Of a DNA stretch of 64,000 nt, positions 47,441 through 56,068 are shown one piece after another. Positions within the stretch are counted from its first letter, which is position 1; each line of letters opens with the position of its first letter. The notes below the pieces were generated by a model, which had not been told where the DNA came from, made no database searches, and saw only the letters and a list, made by a program, of their open reading frames with translations. This stretch comes from an uncultured Pseudomonadales bacterium (GTDB lineage Bacteria > Pseudomonadota > Gammaproteobacteria > Pseudomonadales > Azotimanducaceae), in assembly GCA_958296295.1 (NCBI GenBank), contig OY282460.1, positions 1,984,001 to 2,048,000 of the forward strand, in the 5' to 3' direction. The translations under genes were made by a program, and so were the position numbers.

Positions 47441-50400
47441 CGGTGGATGTTGCGGTACATGTCGTCGCCCGGTTGATTCGTTGCCATTCCCTCGCGCGAC
47501 CCGTCCTGGGGCCCCAGTGCGCAGGCCCGCTCGCGGCTACGGCCTCGTGCTGGTCGAGAGGTTGGTCAGATGACCACCCGGGCTGCGCAGCAAGCTCATC
47601 ACCGACACCGGGACGTCGGACGCCACCGTCAGCCGCCACTTGCCGACGCCGTCGCCTAGTCCGCCCTCGAACTCCTCGCCGCCGGCCTCGAGATCGGCCG
47701 CTGTCCATGTCCGCGCCTCACCCGCCGGAACCGTCAGCCGCACCTCGCCGCCCGGCGTCCCCGCGTCGTCGACCCCGGTAACCGTCACCGTCGCCGCGGC
47801 GTCGCCATCGTTAATCACGCGCAGCAGGCTCGCCTGCCGCCGATTGCTTCCGGGGTTGAAGATGGGAACCCGCGCCGTTTGCGCCGCGACGCCGGGTGGC
47901 GCCAAGTCGTGCATGCTCGTCAGGAAACCGTCCGCGGTGCGGACATAGGACGTCACGGCGATGTCCAGCTCGGACGTCAACTCCAGCCGCCAGTCGCCGT
48001 GCGCCGGCGGGCCCACGCCGGTCGGCAGCCCCTTCTCGGCGTTGCCCCGCTCCAAGTCGCCGGAGTTGAGGTGAACCGTTTGCCCCGCCTTGAGCGCCAG
48101 CGTCACTGGGCCGAACCGCGCACCGCTGTCGTCCACCGCCACAACCGCCACTTCTCCGGCCCGCCATCTGCGGTTGGCCACGCGGACGAAGCCCTCCCGG
48201 TCGGAAGTGTCGTCCGCCGGGAACAGCGGCATCCGCCACACGCCGTCCGCGCCGGCGGCCGGCGCGGTGGAGAGGTTCGTCACGTGGCCGCCGGGACTCG
48301 TCAGCAAGCTGACTGCTTCCGCCGGCCACCGGACCCAGACCTCAAGGCGCCATTTGCCCGCTCCGTTGCCGAGTCCGTGCGCCTCCAGCGCCGCGGCGGA
48401 CACCGTCAGAGAGGTGCGCCACAGAGTCTCCACCTCGTTGGCGTCACTGCGGCGGCCGCGGTCGTCCACCCCCGATACCGACACTGATGCGCCGTAGCCG
48501 CCCGGATACGTCAGCCGCAGCGAACTCCGCTGCGCCTTGTTGCTGCCGGGGTTGAAGATTGGCACGCGCAAGTACCCTCCTGCTCGCGGCAGCATGTCGT
48601 GCATGCTCGTGAGGAAACCGTCCCGCGTGCGTATATAGGACAGCACCTCGATGTCCAGCGTGGACCAGAGCTCTAGTCGCCAAGAACCGCGCGTGAGTGC
48701 GCCAACGCTGCCGGACAACATCTTCGCCACGTTGCCAGTCTCCAAGTCGTCTGAGTTGAAGTGCGCCGCCTCTCCGGCGCCGAGCGCCAGCCGCACCGGG
48801 TCGCGGTGCTCACCACTGTCGTCCACCGCATCGATCAGCACTTCACCGCCGACGTCGGAACGGTTTACCACACGAACAAACCCTTGGTGCCCGGACGGGT
48901 CCGCAGCCGACGGGAAAAACGGCACTGGCCAACCCACCATCACCCCCGTGCCCGCCGCGCGCAGCGCCGGGACATGGCGTTCGATAGCGTCGGCGGAGAG
49001 CGGATTGCCGCGCAGTCCGACAGCGTCGAGGTCGGCCGCCACAAGCGGCGCTATGTCCGCTATTCGATTGCCTGCCAACGCGAGCAGGAACGGAGTCCAA
49101 GCGCGGCGTGAGGAGCTCATTCCCAAGTTGCCCAACGCCGAAATGTCCGAAATCGAATTGTTTTGCAGATGGAGATCTAGCAAAGACTGGAGCGACCCAA
49201 GCGCCGAGACGTCCGAGATCGAATTGTCGCTTAGGCGGAGCCGGCGCAGGGATTGGAGCGATGCGAGCACCGAGACGTCCGAGATCGAGTTGTCTTGCAG
49301 GTCAAGTTGTCTCAATGACTGGAGCGACCCAAGCGCCGAGACGTCCGAGATCGAGTTGCCGCCCAATAAGAGCCACCTCAGGGATTGGAGCGATGCGAGT
49401 GCCGAGACGTCCGAGATCGAGTTGTTACTCAGCGTAAGCGTTGTCAGCGATTGGAGCGACCCCAAGGCCGAGACGTCCGAGATCGAGTTGTTGGTCAGGT
49501 AGAGGCCGGTCGGGGATTGGAGCGACCCGAACGCCGAGACGTCCGAGATCAAGTTGTTGTACAGGGTGAGCTCTCTCAGGTTACGGAGTGAACCGAGCTC
49601 GGAGACGTCCGATATCCAGTTGTTGCTCAGGTTGAGCTCTCGCAGGTTACGGAGTGAACCGAGCCCGGAGACGTCCGAGATGAGGTTGTCTTGCAAGTGG
49701 AGCTCTCCCAAGCGGAGCGACCCGAGCGCTGAGACATCGGAGATCGCGTTGTTGCTCAGGTAGAGCCTGGCCAAGGATTCGAGCGACTCGAGCCTGGAAA
49801 CGTCCGAGATCAGGTTGTTGTGCAGGTGGAGCTCCCTTAGGGATTCGAGCGACCCAAGCCCAGAGACGTCCGAGATCAGGTTGTTTTGCAAGTGGAGCTC
49901 CCGTAGGTAACGCCACTTCGGCCCGGCGTGTCCAATCGATCCGAGGGCTGAGACGTCTGATATCGCGTTGTCGTGCAGGTGGAGCGTTGACGGGGAGGAT
50001 TTCATTGATCCGAGCGCGGAGACGTCCGAGATCGAGTTGTGTTGCAGGAAGAGCTTGTCCAAGTCGAGCGAACTGAACTCGGGTACGTCCGAGAACGAGT
50101 TGTTTTGCAGGTGGAGCTCTCTCAAGGACTCGAGCGATCCGAGCCCGGAGGCGTCCGAGATCGAGTTGTTCGCTAGGTAAAGCTCTCTCAAGGACTCGAG
50201 CGATCCGAGCCCGGAAACGTCCGAGATCGAGTTGCTGGTCAGCCAAAGCCGTGTCAGGGATTTGAGCGACCCCAGCGCCGACACATCAGAGATCGAGTTG
50301 CCGGACAGGTCGAGCGCCGTCAACGAGGTGAGCGACCCCAGCGCCGAGACGTCCGAGATCGAGTTGTCCCACAGGAAGAGCCACCGTGTCAGGGATTCGA

Positions 50401-51600
50401 GCGACCCGAGCGGCGAGACGTCCGAGATCGAGTTGTCGCCTAGGGAGAGTTCGGTCAGGGATTGGAGCGATCCAAGCGCCGAGACGTCCGAGATCGAGTT
50501 TTCGGACAAGTCGAGCTCCGTCAACGAGGTGAGCGACCCAAGCGGCGAGACGTCCGAGATCGAGTTGCTGCCCAGGTAGAGCTCTCTTAGGGATTCGAAC
50601 GACCCGAGCTCGGAGACGTCCGAGACTGCGTTGCCGTACAGTTCGAGGATTGTGAGGTATTCGAGCGATCCGAGCGCTGAGACGTCCGACACTCGGTTGT
50701 TTTGCAGGCGGAGCTCTCTTAGGTATTCGAGCGACCCCAGCACGGAGATGTCCGAGATCCGGTTGCTGGTTAGGTCAAGCGATCGCAATGATTCGAGCGA
50801 TCCCAGCGCTGCGATGTCCGAGATCCGGTTTGCCACCAGCGAGAGCGTATGCAGGTTGACGGCATATTCCAGTCCGGCTAGATCGGAAATGCGCAGCAGC
50901 GGACTGTCGAGCGAGACCAGGGTAGCGATCTGCAACTGTGTGATGGGCGTCCCGGGTGTCAAGCCGAAACGGCGTTCCAACGCCTCACGCAGGCCGCTGT
51001 CGTTGATCGCGACGACTGCGGACGGTTCGGCCGCCAGTCGTGTCGTCGCGACGTTCGATGGCGGCCCGGCACCATCGGCGCTGGCGGCGCGAATCTGGAA
51101 GTGGTAACGGTCGCCGTTCGTCAGGCTCGACACCGTGTGCTTGCTGGTCGTGCGCCCACTGCCCGCGATGGCCGTCCACGCGGGTGCGGACGGGCTCGAC
51201 AGCTCCGCATCGCTGGTGGCGTAGCGCACCGAGTAGCTCGTGATGGCGTCGTCCGACGGGCCAGTCCAGGAGAGTATCGCTTCGGCGTCGCTAGGCACCG
51301 CCGCGAGGCCTTTCGGCGCGGAAGGTTGCGCGTCGGCGACGAACGAGAATGTGCCGCCGAGGACTGCGGCTAGCAAGGCCGAGGTTAGCCTTGGCCGGTT
51401 CGCGTCCAAGAGACCTTCCAACGTGTCCATCTGGCCTCGTGTGCTTGCAGATGCGGCGTAACTTATCATGGCTCGGTGCGCCGACATTCACCATGTCCGG
51501 GCGTCTAACTCTAAGAAGGCTTTGGGTCAGCGACCACCCGCGGCAGAGGCGTCAGAGCACAGGATTGGTGCCGGCCGCGGCTTGGCCAAGCGCTTCCTCG
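47441..51600. repeat. Right copy of the large duplicated block, with expanded LRR array
   Basis: This begins CGGTGGATGTTGCGGTAC at 47441 and ends beside a GIN-gene 3' remnant at 51601. It matches 44271-46968 almost base for base in the C-terminal coding part, the FN3/signal-peptide coding part and about 110 bp of upstream DNA. It is about 1.46 kb longer, chiefly because of extra 66-bp LRR units. Confidence 0.85.
47537..51430 (-). CDS. Secreted LRR/FN3 surface protein, long-array paralogue (1297 aa)
   Basis: The signal peptide, FN3-like domain and C-terminal four-repeat region are nearly identical to those of the 810-aa paralogue. Between them are about 26 LRRs, mostly exactly 22 residues, with consensus 'SISDVSALGSLxSLxxLxL' plus a variable x-x-N end. 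This is an SDS22/internalin-like class forming a curved binding surface. Positions on the concave strand (the x residues in LxxLxL) vary most. Two units carry insertions ('MKSSPS', 'GHAGPKWR'). The ATG at 51430 matches the paralogue; the frame extends to 51487. Envelope or secreted location and ligand binding are inferences. Confidence 0.85.
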   Translation of the reverse strand: MDTLEGLLDANRPRLTSALLAAVLGGTFSFVADAQPSAPKGLAAVPSDAEAILSWTGPSDDAITSYSVRYATSDAELSSPSAPAWTAIAGSGRTTSKHTVSSLTNGDRYHFQIRAASADGAGPPSNVATTRLAAEPSAVVAINDSGLREALERRFGLTPGTPITQLQIATLVSLDSPLLRISDLAGLEYAVNLHTLSLVANRISDIAALGSLESLRSLDLTSNRISDISVLGSLEYLRELRLQNNRVSDVSALGSLEYLTILELYGNAVSDVSELGSFESLRELYLGSNSISDVSPLGSLTSLTELDLSENSISDVSALGSLQSLTELSLGDNSISDVSPLGSLESLTRWLFLWDNSISDVSALGSLTSLTALDLSGNSISDVSALGSLKSLTRLWLTSNSISDVSGLGSLESLRELYLANNSISDASGLGSLESLRELHLQNNSFSDVPEFSSLDLDKLFLQHNSISDVSALGSMKSSPSTLHLHDNAISDVSALGSIGHAGPKWRYLRELHLQNNLISDVSGLGSLESLRELHLHNNLISDVSRLESLESLARLYLSNNAISDVSALGSLRLGELHLQDNLISDVSGLGSLRNLRELNLSNNWISDVSELGSLRNLRELTLYNNLISDVSAFGSLQSPTGLYLTNNSISDVSALGSLQSLTTLTLSNNSISDVSALASLQSLRWLLLGGNSISDVSALGSLQSLRQLDLQDNSISDVSVLASLQSLRRLRLSDNSISDVSALGSLQSLLDLHLQNNSISDISALGNLGMSSSRRAWTPFLLALAGNRIADIAPLVAADLDAVGLRGNPLSADAIERHVPALRAAGTGVMVGWPVPFFPSAADPSGHQGFVRVVNRSDVGGEVLIDAVDDSGEHRDPVRLALGAGEAAHFNSDDLETGNVAKMLSGSVGALTRGSWRLELWSTLDIEVLSYIRTRDGFLTSMHDMLPRAGGYLRVPIFNPGSNKAQRSSLRLTYPGGYGASVSVSGVDDRGRRSDANEVETLWRTSLTVSAAALEAHGLGNGAGKWRLEVWVRWPAEAVSLLTSPGGHVTNLSTAPAAGADGVWRMPLFPADDTSDREGFVRVANRRWRAGEVAVVAVDDSGARFGPVTLALKAGQTVHLNSGDLERGNAEKGLPTGVGPPAHGDWRLELTSELDIAVTSYVRTADGFLTSMHDLAPPGVAAQTARVPIFNPGSNRRQASLLRVINDGDAAATVTVTGVDDAGTPGGEVRLTVPAGEARTWTAADLEAGGEEFEGGLGDGVGKWRLTVASDVPVSVMSLLRSPGGHLTNLSTSTRP

Positions 51601-51630
51601 CTAGGGTTTCAGAATCGCCGTTCAACCGCG

Positions 51631-52196
51631 TTACGCCACAGGTGCCTTGGACGGAGGCGTCAAGCTCAGGATCGTCGCGAACAAGGATGTGAGCGACCCG
51701 AGCGCCGAGACGTCCGTGATCGCGTTGCGGTCCAGCAGGAGTGTCTTAAGGGATTCGAGCGACCCCAGCGACGAGATGCTCGCGATCGAGTTGTCGCGCA
51801 GCCAAAGCGCTGTCAAGGATTCGAGCGAAGCCAACGTCGAAATGTCTGTGATCGAATTGCCGGACAGCCGGAGCCTTGTCAGGGACTCGAGCGATCCAAG
51901 CACCGAGATGTCCAAGATCGAGTTGTTGTTCAAGTGGAGCTTGGTCAAAGAAGTGAGCGACCCGAGCGCCGAGACGTCGACGATGGCGTTGTCGTCCAAG
52001 CCGAGTTTGGTCAAAGAAGCGAGGGACCGAGCGCCGGGACGTCGGCGATAGCGTTGTTGTTCAAGTAGAGCACGGTCAAAGAAGCGAGCGACCCGAACGT
52101 CGCGACGCCGGTGATCGAGTTGTTGTGGAGGTGGAGCGTTGTCAGGGATTCGAGCGCACCCAGTGCCGAGACGTCCATGATCGAGTTTTCGTTCAA
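51631..52196 (-). pseudogene. Orphan LRR cassette, frameshifted, no signal peptide
   Basis: Two adjoining minus-strand frames encode about eight LRRs of the same 22-residue type: 'NSIMDVSALGALESLTTL...NNAIADVPALG', then, after a frameshift near 52020, 'LASLTKLGLDDNAIVDVSAL...NAITDVSALGSLTSL'. There is no signal peptide, FN3 or C-terminal domain. The last codons run into a short GIN-gene 3' remnant (51601-51682) that also borders the long LRR gene. It is either debris or a silent donor cassette for LRR exchange. Confidence 0.75.
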
Positions 52197-52274
52197 GTAA
52201 TGCTTGACGACGAGCTGGCTGCTAGTCTATATATAACGCCCACAACGGTATCCAACTCGAAAAGAGAACGCGCT

Positions 52275-52676
52275 ATGTTCGCAGAGAGCTCGGCGAGGCG
52301 GGCTTTGTTGGTTGTCGTAGCCTATTCGCTACAACTGGGGGGGCTGCTACGCCGAAGGGCGGGCCAGCTGGAGCGTGGCAGCCGGTGGACTCGCGGACGG
52401 GTCGTACTCCATGACAGTCGCCGACTTGGTCGTTCCGGGCCGGGGCGCGTGGCTGCGGGTGGTAGTACCTACGAACACGCGAACGGGCGATCCGGGCTGT
52501 TCGGTCGGGGCTGGACGTCGAACTTGGAGGGTCGAGGGGCCGAAGTTGGCTCGTTCGGCAACGGCAGCGAACGGCCGGCGTTCGACGACGTTGGGCAACT
52601 GGCAGGCTGGGAGAACGAGCTCGGCTTCGGTTTTCGGCTGGAACGCGTGGACCGGGCGCTGTCCCATCTGCGCTAA
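52275..52676 (+). pseudogene. Rhs/YD-family N-terminal relic with G7 tract
   Basis: ATG 52275 begins a signal-peptide-like segment (RRALLVVVAYSLQLGG). At a run of seven G (52337-52343) the sense frame must shift to read 'CYAEGRASWSVAAGG' and 'DGSYSMTVADLVVPGRGAWLRV'. A further shift gives 'TYEHANGRSGLFGRGWTSNLEG'. These are the opening motifs of Rhs proteins (DLVVPGRG ... TYNS ... GxFGxGWTxNxE). The frame stops at 52676. At least two frameshifts make it inactive as it stands. The large repeat core and toxin tip are absent. Confidence 0.6.
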
Positions 52677-52710
52677 CTTGTTACCACTTGTGTTTAGGGG
52701 GCCATAGACG

Positions 52711-53274
52711 ATGCCGACATCAGAAGACACCGAAGCAAGCTTGCCGACATTGGCGCGGCTTCTGAAGAACCCTAGCAAGGCGAAACGGTTCTTTGTTCAC
52801 CTCAGCGTGACCCATCTGGCTTGGTCAATTCTGGTCTCGGGCTTGGCCATTTTTGCCTCCATTGGCGCGGCTTTCTGGGGTTGGCCTTCCCTCGAAGGCG
52901 AGCCGTGGCCTTTGGTTAGCGTTGGCATCCAACCGGTTGGAATCGTGGCCATTGGCGCCCAGCCAACAGGCGTACTTGCCGTTGGAGTGCTGCCGATCGG
53001 GTTGGTTGCCGTAGGAACAATCACTCTTGCGGTGATACCCCTGGGGTGTTTGGCGGTCGGTGTGGTATCTACGGGCGCATTTTCCGCAGGATGGCTCTCG
53101 TTCGGCGCGATTTCCGTTGGCGGGTATGCTTGGGGGGGCGTCTGGGCAGCCGGCATCTATCACAGCGGGATTTTACCTCCGTCGCGACTAACGCCGGGCC
53201 AATGGAAATGGATAACGAACGTGGCGTCCTCGTTAGGATTGAAGGTGTCACGGATTGGGGAGAAGAACACATGA
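52711..53274 (+). CDS. Membrane-anchored protein of glycine-centred pentapeptide repeats
   Basis: A 187-aa protein not matched to a named family. Residues ~32-55 form a hydrophobic segment (LAWSILVSGLAIFASIGAAF). From about residue 70 to 155 it consists of some 16 consecutive pentapeptides with glycine in the third place: PVGIV-AIGAQ-PTGVL, then AVGVL-PIGLV-AVGTI and so on, to SVGGY-AWGGV. A 30-bp period is visible in the DNA. The regular xxGxx pattern suggests a beta-solenoid or a glycine-packed membrane structure. A partial second copy follows at 53367. Neighbours are all remnants, so no role can be inferred. Confidence 0.6.
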   Translation: MPTSEDTEASLPTLARLLKNPSKAKRFFVHLSVTHLAWSILVSGLAIFASIGAAFWGWPSLEGEPWPLVSVGIQPVGIVAIGAQPTGVLAVGVLPIGLVAVGTITLAVIPLGCLAVGVVSTGAFSAGWLSFGAISVGGYAWGGVWAAGIYHSGILPPSRLTPGQWKWITNVASSLGLKVSRIGEKNT

Positions 53275-53366
53275 TCGTTATGATCGTTCTTCCCTAACGC
53301 GACAGCCATCCAACTGGTACCGGTACCTCCTCCTTCGCTCAAGTCGGTGAAGCACGGCGCTAGGGA

Positions 53367-53582
53367 ATGTCTGATCAAGTGACCGGATGGTGCCACAATA
53401 CGGTTGTTCCGCGCGGCGGTTCCGCGGGATGGCTCTCGGCGGGTGGAATCTCTGCCGGTGGGTACTCGGTTGGCGGATGTTCCGTTGGCGCGTATGCCTT
53501 GGGGGAGTACTGGGCAGCCGGCATCTATCACAGCCAGACTTTCGCTCCAACGGGCGCGGGGAACCAACGCGCCGGCGTCTAA
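53367..53582 (+). pseudogene. Partial second copy of the glycine-pentapeptide gene
   Basis: The frame contains SAGWL-SAGGI-SAGGY, SVGGC-SVGAY-ALGEY and the same terminal 'WAAGIYHS' as the gene upstream. About 100 bp of DNA (53423-53535) is clearly duplicated from 53090-53165, with two extra pentapeptides inserted. The N-terminal membrane segment is missing, so this is a truncated duplicate. Confidence 0.6.
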
Positions 53583-53662
53583 AACGCCCCTATAACGAGA
53601 AAGACTCCGAAAAACGTCATGCCGAGCCGCTCGACCGAACAAGCCGCTTGCTCAGACCTTCC

Positions 53663-54478
53663 CTAGCGTTTCTGTATCGAGTCGCCGTTCAACCGCGCTA
53701 CGCGACCGGCGCCCTGCACGGAGGCGTCCAACTCGGGCTCGCCGCGATAGCTGACGCTGCCGGCGCCGGTGACGCGGGCGCCCAGGTGCCGCTCCGGCCA
53801 CACCAACGCTTTGCCGCTGCCGGTTACCTGCACGGCCGCCGCGGCGGCGCGGAGTTCGCTGCCGCGAAACAAACCGGCGCCGCTGATTCGCAGCGCGAGG
53901 TCGTCGGTTGCACCGGCAACGCTGAGATTGCCGGAGCTGGTGATGGTCGCGGCGACCTTGCTTGCTCGCGCATCCGCCACGAGAATCGAGCCGGCGCCGC
54001 TCAGATCGAGCGCGAGTTCCGGCACCCGCACTTGGCCGGCGCGGATGTGGCCTGAACCGGACACGGCCAAGCGCAGCGAATCGCCCGCAACATCGCCGAG
54101 CACCGCTTCGCCGCTGCCGGACACGCGCACCGCTCTGGTCGCCGGCAGAGTCACGCGAAACTCCACTGGAACCGTCGGCCGCACGCCATCCAACCAGTCC
54201 ACTTCGCGTCCGAGCAACAGCGCCGGGCCTTTGCGGCGCACGCGCACGGAGGGCAGCACGTCGTCTTCCGCGGACACCGAGACCCGGTATTCGCCGGCGG
54301 TCACCACCAAGCGTCCGTCGCCGGCAAGCGCCACCTCCGTGAAGTCGCGCTCGTCGAAAGTCTCGACCACGACGCGGCCGGAGCCTTCGCTGGTGTAGCA
54401 GCCGGTCAACGCCGCTGCCCCGAACAGCGCTAGGCCAAGGGGTGCGAGCTGAACCGCCATGCGCCGCCAGCGTTCCAT
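53663..54478 (-). CDS. GIN-domain (DUF2807) lipoprotein
   Basis: A 271-aa protein with a lipoprotein signal peptide ending 'LFGAAALTGC' (lipobox LTGC). A repetitive beta-rich domain follows: 'FTEVALAGDGRLVVTAGE', 'RAVRVSGSGEAVLGDV', 'LRLAVSGSGHIRAG', 'LALDLSGAGSI' and 'VAATITSSGNLSVAG'. The S-G-S/A-G turns recurring every ~20 residues mark the DUF2807 'head GIN' domain, a beta-helical fold of unknown function. Fragments of this gene lie beside both LRR genes, so its neighbourhood has been repeatedly rearranged. Starts at 54478 or 54460 are both possible. Confidence 0.86.
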   Translation of the reverse strand: MERWRRMAVQLAPLGLALFGAAALTGCYTSEGSGRVVVETFDERDFTEVALAGDGRLVVTAGEYRVSVSAEDDVLPSVRVRRKGPALLLGREVDWLDGVRPTVPVEFRVTLPATRAVRVSGSGEAVLGDVAGDSLRLAVSGSGHIRAGQVRVPELALDLSGAGSILVADARASKVAATITSSGNLSVAGATDDLALRISGAGLFRGSELRAAAAAVQVTGSGKALVWPERHLGARVTGAGSVSYRGEPELDASVQGAGRVARLNGDSIQKR

Positions 54479-54786
54479 TCGGACCATTCGGAGTTGCGCA
54501 GCCGCTCGTTCTCGCTGGCGCGCTGGGCGCGAATTGCCACAAGCAGCCAATATCGAGCTCCGTTGCGCGGTGTTGCGCGGGGGGAGCGGTGATTCTACAT
54601 CGTCTTGTCAGCGGCCAAGCGTGGGCTCGGAAAACAACGGGGAACAACGCTGTCGGCCAAAACCAACGCTTGGGCGAAAAATCGCCGCGTTGGCTGACAA
54701 CGGGGCGGGTCTTTCTCGCACACGCCTCGCGTCCGGCATGTGGTTTGCTATGCGCTTGCGCTGCCACCCTTGCGAGGCCCAAACCC
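54479..54786. other. Divergent intergenic region between the GIN-domain gene and pilZ
   Basis: These 308 bases contain the leaders of two divergent genes. I see no convincing -35/-10 pair, RNA gene or conserved small ORF. A GC-rich run (TTGCGCGGTGTTGCGCGG) near 54560 contains a short direct repeat. Confidence 0.4.
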
Positions 54787-55137
54787 ATGCGTCAAGCCGA
54801 AACCAGCGACATGCTCGGCGTCACCATCGACGACGCGGCCGTCCTGCACGCCACCTACATGCCGTTCCTTTCGGGCGGCGGCATCTTCATTCCCACCACG
54901 CCGCGGCATGCGCTTGGCGACGAGGTGTTCGTGCTGCCCGGCCTGCCGGGCGACGCCAACCGCATTCCGGTTGCCGGACGGGTGGCGTGGGTGACGCCCG
55001 AAGGCGCCCGCGGCGGCAAGGTGGCTGGAATCGGCGTGCGTTTCGACGACCGCGACAACGTGGCTCGACAACGCATCGACGAGATTCTCCGCGGCGCCGA
55101 CGAAGCGCTGCTGGAACGCGACACCTACACGATGTGA
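54787..55137 (+). CDS. pilZ: PilZ-domain protein
   Basis: A 116-aa protein resembling type IV pilus PilZ of Pseudomonas/Xanthomonas. The core 'AVLHATYMPFLSGGGIFIPT', 'LGDEVFVLPGLPG', 'IPVAGRVAWVTPEGARGGKVAGIGVRF' (in part) fits the PilZ fold. The RxxxR and D/NxSxxG c-di-GMP motifs are not evident, as in true PilZ proteins that do not bind c-di-GMP. In Pseudomonas pilZ lies just downstream of holB on the same strand. Here it faces holB, and their 3' ends overlap by 13 bp. Confidence 0.86.
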   Translation: MRQAETSDMLGVTIDDAAVLHATYMPFLSGGGIFIPTTPRHALGDEVFVLPGLPGDANRIPVAGRVAWVTPEGARGGKVAGIGVRFDDRDNVARQRIDEILRGADEALLERDTYTM

Positions 55138-56045
55138 AGCGGCGGCTCGTCGGCACCCGCCGCGGCGTTGGCGACGGCCCGCAAGAGCGGCGGATCCGGG
55201 CGGGAGAACAGCGGCCACACGTTCGCCCAGAGGAGCGCCAGCCGGCGCAACTGCATGCCCCGGTTGAGGCCGGGATTGAGCAGCGCCAAGCGGCGCACCG
55301 TGGCCAGCTCGTCGACGAAGCCCAGCAATTCGGGGAGCGGTTGCCGGCGCGCCAGCCAACAGGCGATTCGCAGCCAGCGAGCCGCGATATCGGCGAGATC
55401 CGCGTCGCCGTGCCGGTCGACGAGATTCGCCGCGGCCGCCCCGCCCGCCAACATCGGCCAAAGCGGCGGTTGTTTTCTCCGCACCGCCTCCAAGACGGCC
55501 AGCGGGGCGCCGCCGTACTCCACCGCCAGATAGCCGCAGGTTTCCGCCGGGGCGCCTTGATCCAACAACCAAGCCAACAGCGCGTCGTCGTCCAGCGGGC
55601 GAACGGCGAGCCGTTGGCAGCGGCTGCGCACCGTCGCCAGCAGCCGTTCCGACGCGCTGGTGGAGAGCGCGAGGAAGCTCTCGGCGGGCGGCTCCTCCAG
55701 CGTCTTGAGGAGCGCGTTGGCGGCGTTCAAGTTCATGCGTTCCGCGTCTTGGATCACGGCGACTTTGCGGCCGGCCAGTTGCGGCGTCTGGGTCAGGAAA
55801 TCGATGACGCGCCGCACCATGTCGATCTTGATGGTGCCGCCATCCGGTTCGATCCAACGCAGATCGGGATGCGCCACCTCCCGGGCCGCGCGGCCCTCGG
55901 GCAGTGCCATCAGCTCCAACGCGAAGCCGTTGGCAAGCCGCGCCTGCCCCCAGCCGCTCGGCCCTTCGATGAGCAGGGCGTGCGGCAGCCGATCGCGCAT
56001 GGCCCGAAGGCGCTGTTGCGCCGGCTGCAACCACGGCAGCTCCAT
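55125..56045 (-). CDS. holB: DNA polymerase III delta-prime subunit
   Basis: A 306-aa clamp-loader subunit. 'LPHALLIEGPSGWGQARLANGFA' (in part) is the degenerate P-loop lacking the lysine, as expected for non-hydrolysing delta-prime. 'IDMVRRVIDFL', 'VAVIQDAERMNLNAANALLKTLEEPP' (in part) and 'LATVRSRCQRL' with the SRC motif are characteristic. The four-cysteine zinc module of typical HolB is absent, and that segment is shortened. It is followed by tmk and mltG in the standard order. Confidence 0.92.
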   Translation of the reverse strand: MELPWLQPAQQRLRAMRDRLPHALLIEGPSGWGQARLANGFALELMALPEGRAAREVAHPDLRWIEPDGGTIKIDMVRRVIDFLTQTPQLAGRKVAVIQDAERMNLNAANALLKTLEEPPAESFLALSTSASERLLATVRSRCQRLAVRPLDDDALLAWLLDQGAPAETCGYLAVEYGGAPLAVLEAVRRKQPPLWPMLAGGAAAANLVDRHGDADLADIAARWLRIACWLARRQPLPELLGFVDELATVRRLALLNPGLNRGMQLRRLALLWANVWPLFSRPDPPLLRAVANAAAGADEPPLHIV

Positions 56046-56068
56046 TATTGCTGGCCCTACCGGATTTT

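Noticed and set aside
49100..50900. 66-bp periodic sequence that looks CRISPR-like at first sight
   Set aside because: The periodicity is in frame and encodes 22-residue LRRs. There are no unique spacers of fixed length and no cas genes.
44271..52200. Diversity-generating retroelement considered as the source of LRR variation
   Set aside because: No reverse transcriptase, template repeat or adenine-biased substitution pattern is visible in the window.
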